In this document: in pieces, positions 19,929 to 22,681 of the stretch
Layout of the letters: each line of letters begins with the position of its first letter
How positions within the stretch are numbered: position 1 is the first letter of the stretch
Assembly: GCA_045537915.1 (NCBI GenBank)
Contig: JAZSQK010000024.1
Coordinates: 1 to 22,681, forward strand
DNA length: 22,681 bases
DNA from: SFWF01 sp045537915
GTDB taxonomy: Bacteria; Bacillota; Clostridia; Oscillospirales; Acutalibacteraceae
Direction of reading: 5' to 3'
The notes under the pieces: generated by a model
What the model saw: only the letters and a program-made list of their open reading frames with translations
The model's database searches: none
Told to the model about the DNA's origin: nothing
Program-made: the position numbers and the translations under genes

Positions 19929-21176
19929 ATGTACGAAAATTTAATGAAGTCTATTGATTTTGTTACCGAATTCGACAAAGAAGTCGGCGAAGCAATGGAA
20001 AAAGAACACAAAAGACAGCAGAATAATATTGAGCTTATAGCTTCGGAAAACTTTGTTTCTCCCGCAGTAATGGCGGCTATGGGTTCGATTTTAACCAATA
20101 AATATGCCGAGGGTCTACCCGGAAAGAGATATTACGGCGGCTGTGTTTATGTTGATATTGTTGAGGATATCGCTAGAGACCGTGCTTGTCGTCTCTTCGG
20201 CGCTGACCACGCTAATGTTCAGCCCCACTCGGGCGCACAGGCTAATATGGCGGCTTATTCTGCCGTTATTGAGCACGGCGACACCGTTATGGGTATGAAC
20301 CTTGCTCACGGCGGACACTTAACCCACGGCTCTCCCGTTAACGCTTCGGGTAAGAACTATAACTTCGTTCCTTACGGTGTTGGCGATGACGGATATATCG
20401 ACTATGACGAGATGAGAAGAATTGCAAAGGAGTGCAATCCTAAGCTCATCGTTGCAGGTGCATCTGCATACTGCCGTGAAATCCGTTTCGACATTATTGC
20501 TGACATTGCAAAAGAGGTCGGCGCACTCTTTATGGTAGATATGGCACACATTGCAGGTCTTGTTGCCGCAGGGCTTCATATGAGCCCCGTACCCTACGCT
20601 GATATAGTAACCACCACAACCCACAAGACTCTTCGTGGTCCACGTGGCGGTCTTATTCTCTGTAAAGAGGAACTTGCAAAGGCTATCGATAAGGCAGTCT
20701 TCCCCGGAAATCAGGGTGGACCTTTAATGCATGTTATCGCCGCAAAGGCTGTTTGCTTTGGAGAAGCTTTAAAACCTGAGTTCAAGGCATATCAGGAGCA
20801 GATTGTAAAGAATGCAAAGGCTCTTGCTGACGGTCTTACAAAGAGGGGTGTAAAGCTCGTATCGGGCGGCACCGACAACCACCTTATGCTCGTTGACCTT
20901 GTCGGAACAGATGTAACAGGCAAGGAGCTTGAGCACAGACTTGACGAGGTAAACATTACCGCAAACAAGAATGCTATTCCCAACGATCCTCAGTCTCCTT
21001 TTATTACCTCGGGACTTCGTATCGGCACACCCGCCGCTACAACCAGAGGTCTTGTGGAAGAGGATATGGACAAGATTGCAGAGTATATTGCACTTGCTGT
21101 TTCTGACTTTGAAGCAAACAAGGATTATATCAAAAACGGTGTTGCCGCAATCTGCAAAAAGTATCCTTTATATTAA
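19929..21176 (+). CDS. glyA: Serine hydroxymethyltransferase
   Basis: PLP enzyme that interconverts serine and glycine while loading tetrahydrofolate with a one-carbon unit. The protein is 415 residues, normal for the bacterial enzyme. ELIASENFVSPAVMAAMGS and NKYAEGLPGKRYYGG form the N-terminal substrate site. VQPHSGAQANMAAY contacts the cofactor, and DMAHIAGLVAAG precedes TTTTHKTLRGPRGG with the PLP lysine at 233. FPGNQGGPLMHVIAAKA and RIGTPAATTRG follow. The frame is open from 19908, but TTGGAGG (19914-19920) places the ATG at 19929. Its codon use is strongly biased toward highly expressed patterns. Confidence 0.97.
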   Translation: MYENLMKSIDFVTEFDKEVGEAMEKEHKRQQNNIELIASENFVSPAVMAAMGSILTNKYAEGLPGKRYYGGCVYVDIVEDIARDRACRLFGADHANVQPHSGAQANMAAYSAVIEHGDTVMGMNLAHGGHLTHGSPVNASGKNYNFVPYGVGDDGYIDYDEMRRIAKECNPKLIVAGASAYCREIRFDIIADIAKEVGALFMVDMAHIAGLVAAGLHMSPVPYADIVTTTTHKTLRGPRGGLILCKEELAKAIDKAVFPGNQGGPLMHVIAAKAVCFGEALKPEFKAYQEQIVKNAKALADGLTKRGVKLVSGGTDNHLMLVDLVGTDVTGKELEHRLDEVNITANKNAIPNDPQSPFITSGLRIGTPAATTRGLVEEDMDKIAEYIALAVSDFEANKDYIKNGVAAICKKYPLY

Positions 21177-21179
21177 TTT

Positions 21180-21236
21180 GTGCCGAAGGCACACCTTAAT
21201 TCTGCATTCTGAATTCTGAATTTTGCATTTTAAAAA
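21180..21236 (+). repeat. MITE-like intergenic repeat, copy B (half element)
   Basis: A central hairpin GTGCC-GAA-GGCAC (21180-21192) is followed by an ATTCTGAATTCTG-type arm. It has the same centre and right-arm architecture as copy A, but the left arm is missing at the glyA stop. It ends at the rarA ribosome binding site. Confidence 0.55.
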
Positions 21237-21250
21237 GGAGGTGACCGCTT

Positions 21251-22516
21251 GTGAAACCGCTTGCTGACAGAGCAAGACCAGCCTCACTCGATGAGGTAGT
21301 AGGTCAAAAGCATCTGCTGGGCGAAGGAAAGGTGCTCCGCAAAATTATAGACTCGGGCAATATCCCGAACCTCATATTCTACGGACCGTCCGGAGTGGGT
21401 AAAACGACGGTCGCCAAAATAATCTCACAGAGGTGCGGCAAGAAGCTTTATTATCTCAACGCCACCACCGCCTCAACCTCCGATATAAAATCTATTATAG
21501 GAGACCTCGGCTCGATTGAGGCCGCAGGGGGAGTGCTACTCTATCTCGATGAGATTCAGTCCTTCAATAAAAAACAACAGCAGATATTACTTGAGTATAT
21601 CGAAAACGGCGATATTACCCTTATTGCCTCAACCACCGAAAACCCCTTCTTCTATGTTTATAACGCTATTCTCAGCCGTTCGACCGTCTTTGAGTTTAAG
21701 GAGATAGCTCCCGCAGAGGTTGTTCCCGCTATAAAGCGTGCGGCGAGGTTTCTTGAGTCGGAAAAGAACATAAAGGTTAATATTGACGATACTGTTGCCG
21801 CTAAAATTGCCCGAAGCTGTTCGGGAGACGTAAGACGTGCTCTTAACACCCTTGAGCTCTGCGTAATGACAAGTCTTGCCGACGGCAGTGCCGACGTTAC
21901 TGATGAGGTGGCAGAACAACTGCTCAGCCATTCAGCAGTACGATACGACCGAGAGGGCGATGAGCACTACGATATCGTCTCAGCATATCAGAAATCTATG
22001 AGAGGGTCAGACCCCGACGCCGCAGTTTACTACCTCGCAAGGCTTCTGGCCGCAGGAGATTTGCCCAGTGCCTGTCGCAGACTTATGGTATGTGCCGCCG
22101 AGGATGTAGGCCTTGCTTACCCCCAGATAATTCCGATAGTTAAAGCGGCAGTTGATATGGCAAACGCAGTCGGACTTCCCGAAGCAGCAATACCCCTTGC
22201 TGATGCGGTAGTGCTCGTTGCAATAAGCCCTAAATCAAACACGGCACACGATGCAGTTTTTGCTGCTATGGATGCTATCGAAAAGGGTAAAGGTGGCCCG
22301 GTACCTCGTCATCTGCAAAACAAGCATTTTGACGGCGCCGACAACGACACCCCGGGTCAGTTCTATAAATATCCCCATAGTTTCCCAAACCGTTGGGTAG
22401 AACAACAGTATCTGCCCGATGATTTGAAAAATACTAAATTCTATGAGTTCGGCGACAATAAGACCGAGCAGAAGTTTAAAGAATATTGGGACATTATAAA
22501 AAGAGGTTCTCGTTAA
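21251..22516 (+). CDS. rarA: Replication-associated recombination protein A (RarA/MgsA)
   Basis: Clamp-loader-like AAA+ ATPase that acts at stalled replication forks. The protein is 421 residues, typical for the family. The opening PLADRARPASLDEVVGQKHL is the family signature. Walker A GPSGVGKTT is at 45-53, Walker B LYLDE at 97-101 with the QSFNKKQQ continuation, sensor 1 ASTTENP and sensor 2 SGDVRRALN follow. The C-terminal MgsA tetramerisation region includes KSMRGSDPDAAVYYLARLL and VPRHLQNKHFDGADND. The GTG start at 21251 is set by AAAAGGAGGTG (21233-21243) 7 nt upstream. The stop codon sits in the loop of the terminator hairpin. Confidence 0.96.
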   Translation: MKPLADRARPASLDEVVGQKHLLGEGKVLRKIIDSGNIPNLIFYGPSGVGKTTVAKIISQRCGKKLYYLNATTASTSDIKSIIGDLGSIEAAGGVLLYLDEIQSFNKKQQQILLEYIENGDITLIASTTENPFFYVYNAILSRSTVFEFKEIAPAEVVPAIKRAARFLESEKNIKVNIDDTVAAKIARSCSGDVRRALNTLELCVMTSLADGSADVTDEVAEQLLSHSAVRYDREGDEHYDIVSAYQKSMRGSDPDAAVYYLARLLAAGDLPSACRRLMVCAAEDVGLAYPQIIPIVKAAVDMANAVGLPEAAIPLADAVVLVAISPKSNTAHDAVFAAMDAIEKGKGGPVPRHLQNKHFDGADNDTPGQFYKYPHSFPNRWVEQQYLPDDLKNTKFYEFGDNKTEQKFKEYWDIIKRGSR

Positions 22517-22532
22517 TCGAGAACCTCTTTTT
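22498..22532. terminator. Intrinsic terminator of rarA (bidirectional structure)
   Basis: AAAAAGAGGTTCTCG (22498-22512) pairs perfectly with its complement at 22518-22532. The 5-nt loop contains the rarA stop codon. The A-run and T-run ends allow it to act for the convergent gene on the minus strand too. Confidence 0.93.
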
Positions 22533-22576
22533 GAATGCGGAATGCATAATGCAGAATTATCGTGTCTGCGACGCTA
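22533..22576 (+). repeat. MITE-like intergenic repeat, copy C (half element)
   Basis: An ATGCGGAATGCATAATGCAG-type left arm is followed by the hairpin GTGTC-TGC-GACGC (22562-22574). It resembles the left arm and centre of copy A, with the right arm replaced by a minus-strand reading frame. Confidence 0.5.
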
Positions 22577-22681
22577 TTAATTTTTAGAAGATTTATCAAT
22601 AATCCGAATAATATTTTCCTTTTCTTCTGCGGATATGTAAATCTCCTCGCATTTCTGCTGAGCCTCTATAAGAATTTCAAT
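22577..22681 (-). CDS. C-terminal end of a minus-strand gene (partial)
   Basis: An open minus-strand frame runs in from the right edge for 34 codons to a TAA at 22579-22577, followed by a second stop. It reads IEILIEAQQKCEEIYISAEE then KENIIRIIDKSSKN, an amphipathic, charged helical pattern typical of real protein and possibly coiled coil. It converges on rarA and could share its terminator. Not identified, and too short to be sure. Confidence 0.45.
   Translation of the reverse strand: MEILIEAQQKCEEIYISAEEKENIIRIIDKSSKN

Overview
The window looks like a chromosome segment of a spore-forming, low-to-mid GC Clostridium-class bacterium, most likely a gut Oscillospiraceae/Ruminococcaceae-type organism. 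The reasons are purine-rich Shine-Dalgarno sites with frequent TTG/GTG starts, the sporulation genes gpr and spoIIP, a Noc-like ParB, an LTA-synthase-type sulfatase, and proteins closest by eye to clostridial families. The species assignment is inference. No tRNA, rRNA, CRISPR array, transposase or complete prophage was seen.

Layout. (1) 1-1300 is a degraded accessory zone. It holds a truncated membrane-protein gene, an orphan small acidic protein, an RHS/YD-repeat remnant, and ten copies of a short hairpin repeat with core GGGGACGGTTCT whose flanking arms differ in sequence but still pair. (2) 1330-6393 is an origin-type housekeeping block: mnmE-mnmG-rsmG, then a noc-like gene with its own terminator. 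(3) 6436-7276 holds a probable structured RNA (promoter, long rod-like hairpin, possible pseudoknot, UUCG-loop terminator) directly upstream of a gene for a two-helix membrane protein with two zinc ribbons. (4) 7284-8894 holds ung and an unidentified 249-residue protein. (5) rpsT (minus) diverges from gpr-spoIIP-small membrane protein, the same order as around B. subtilis rpsT-gpr-spoIIP-yqxA. An LTA-synthase-like gene follows with its own strong promoter. (6) 13653-19205 is a probable amino-sugar locus: an anomeric sugar kinase and sugar nucleotidyltransferase (minus), an AraC regulator (minus), and two divergent tandem Gfo/Idh/MocA-fold proteins that match the GH109 (NAD-dependent alpha-N-acetylgalactosaminidase) pattern. 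(7) 19211-19862 is a short XRE repressor and a small DUF6809-like protein, divergent across three matching TGTAC-N7-GTACA dyads. (8) glyA and rarA follow, then a partial minus-strand gene at the right edge.

The most interesting items are the structured RNA upstream of the zinc-ribbon gene and the proposed cytoplasmic GalNAc salvage locus, in which GH109-like enzymes would release the sugar, the kinase would make sugar-1-phosphate and the nucleotidyltransferase would make an NDP-sugar. Two repeat families with covarying hairpins and the XRE operator cluster also deserve attention.
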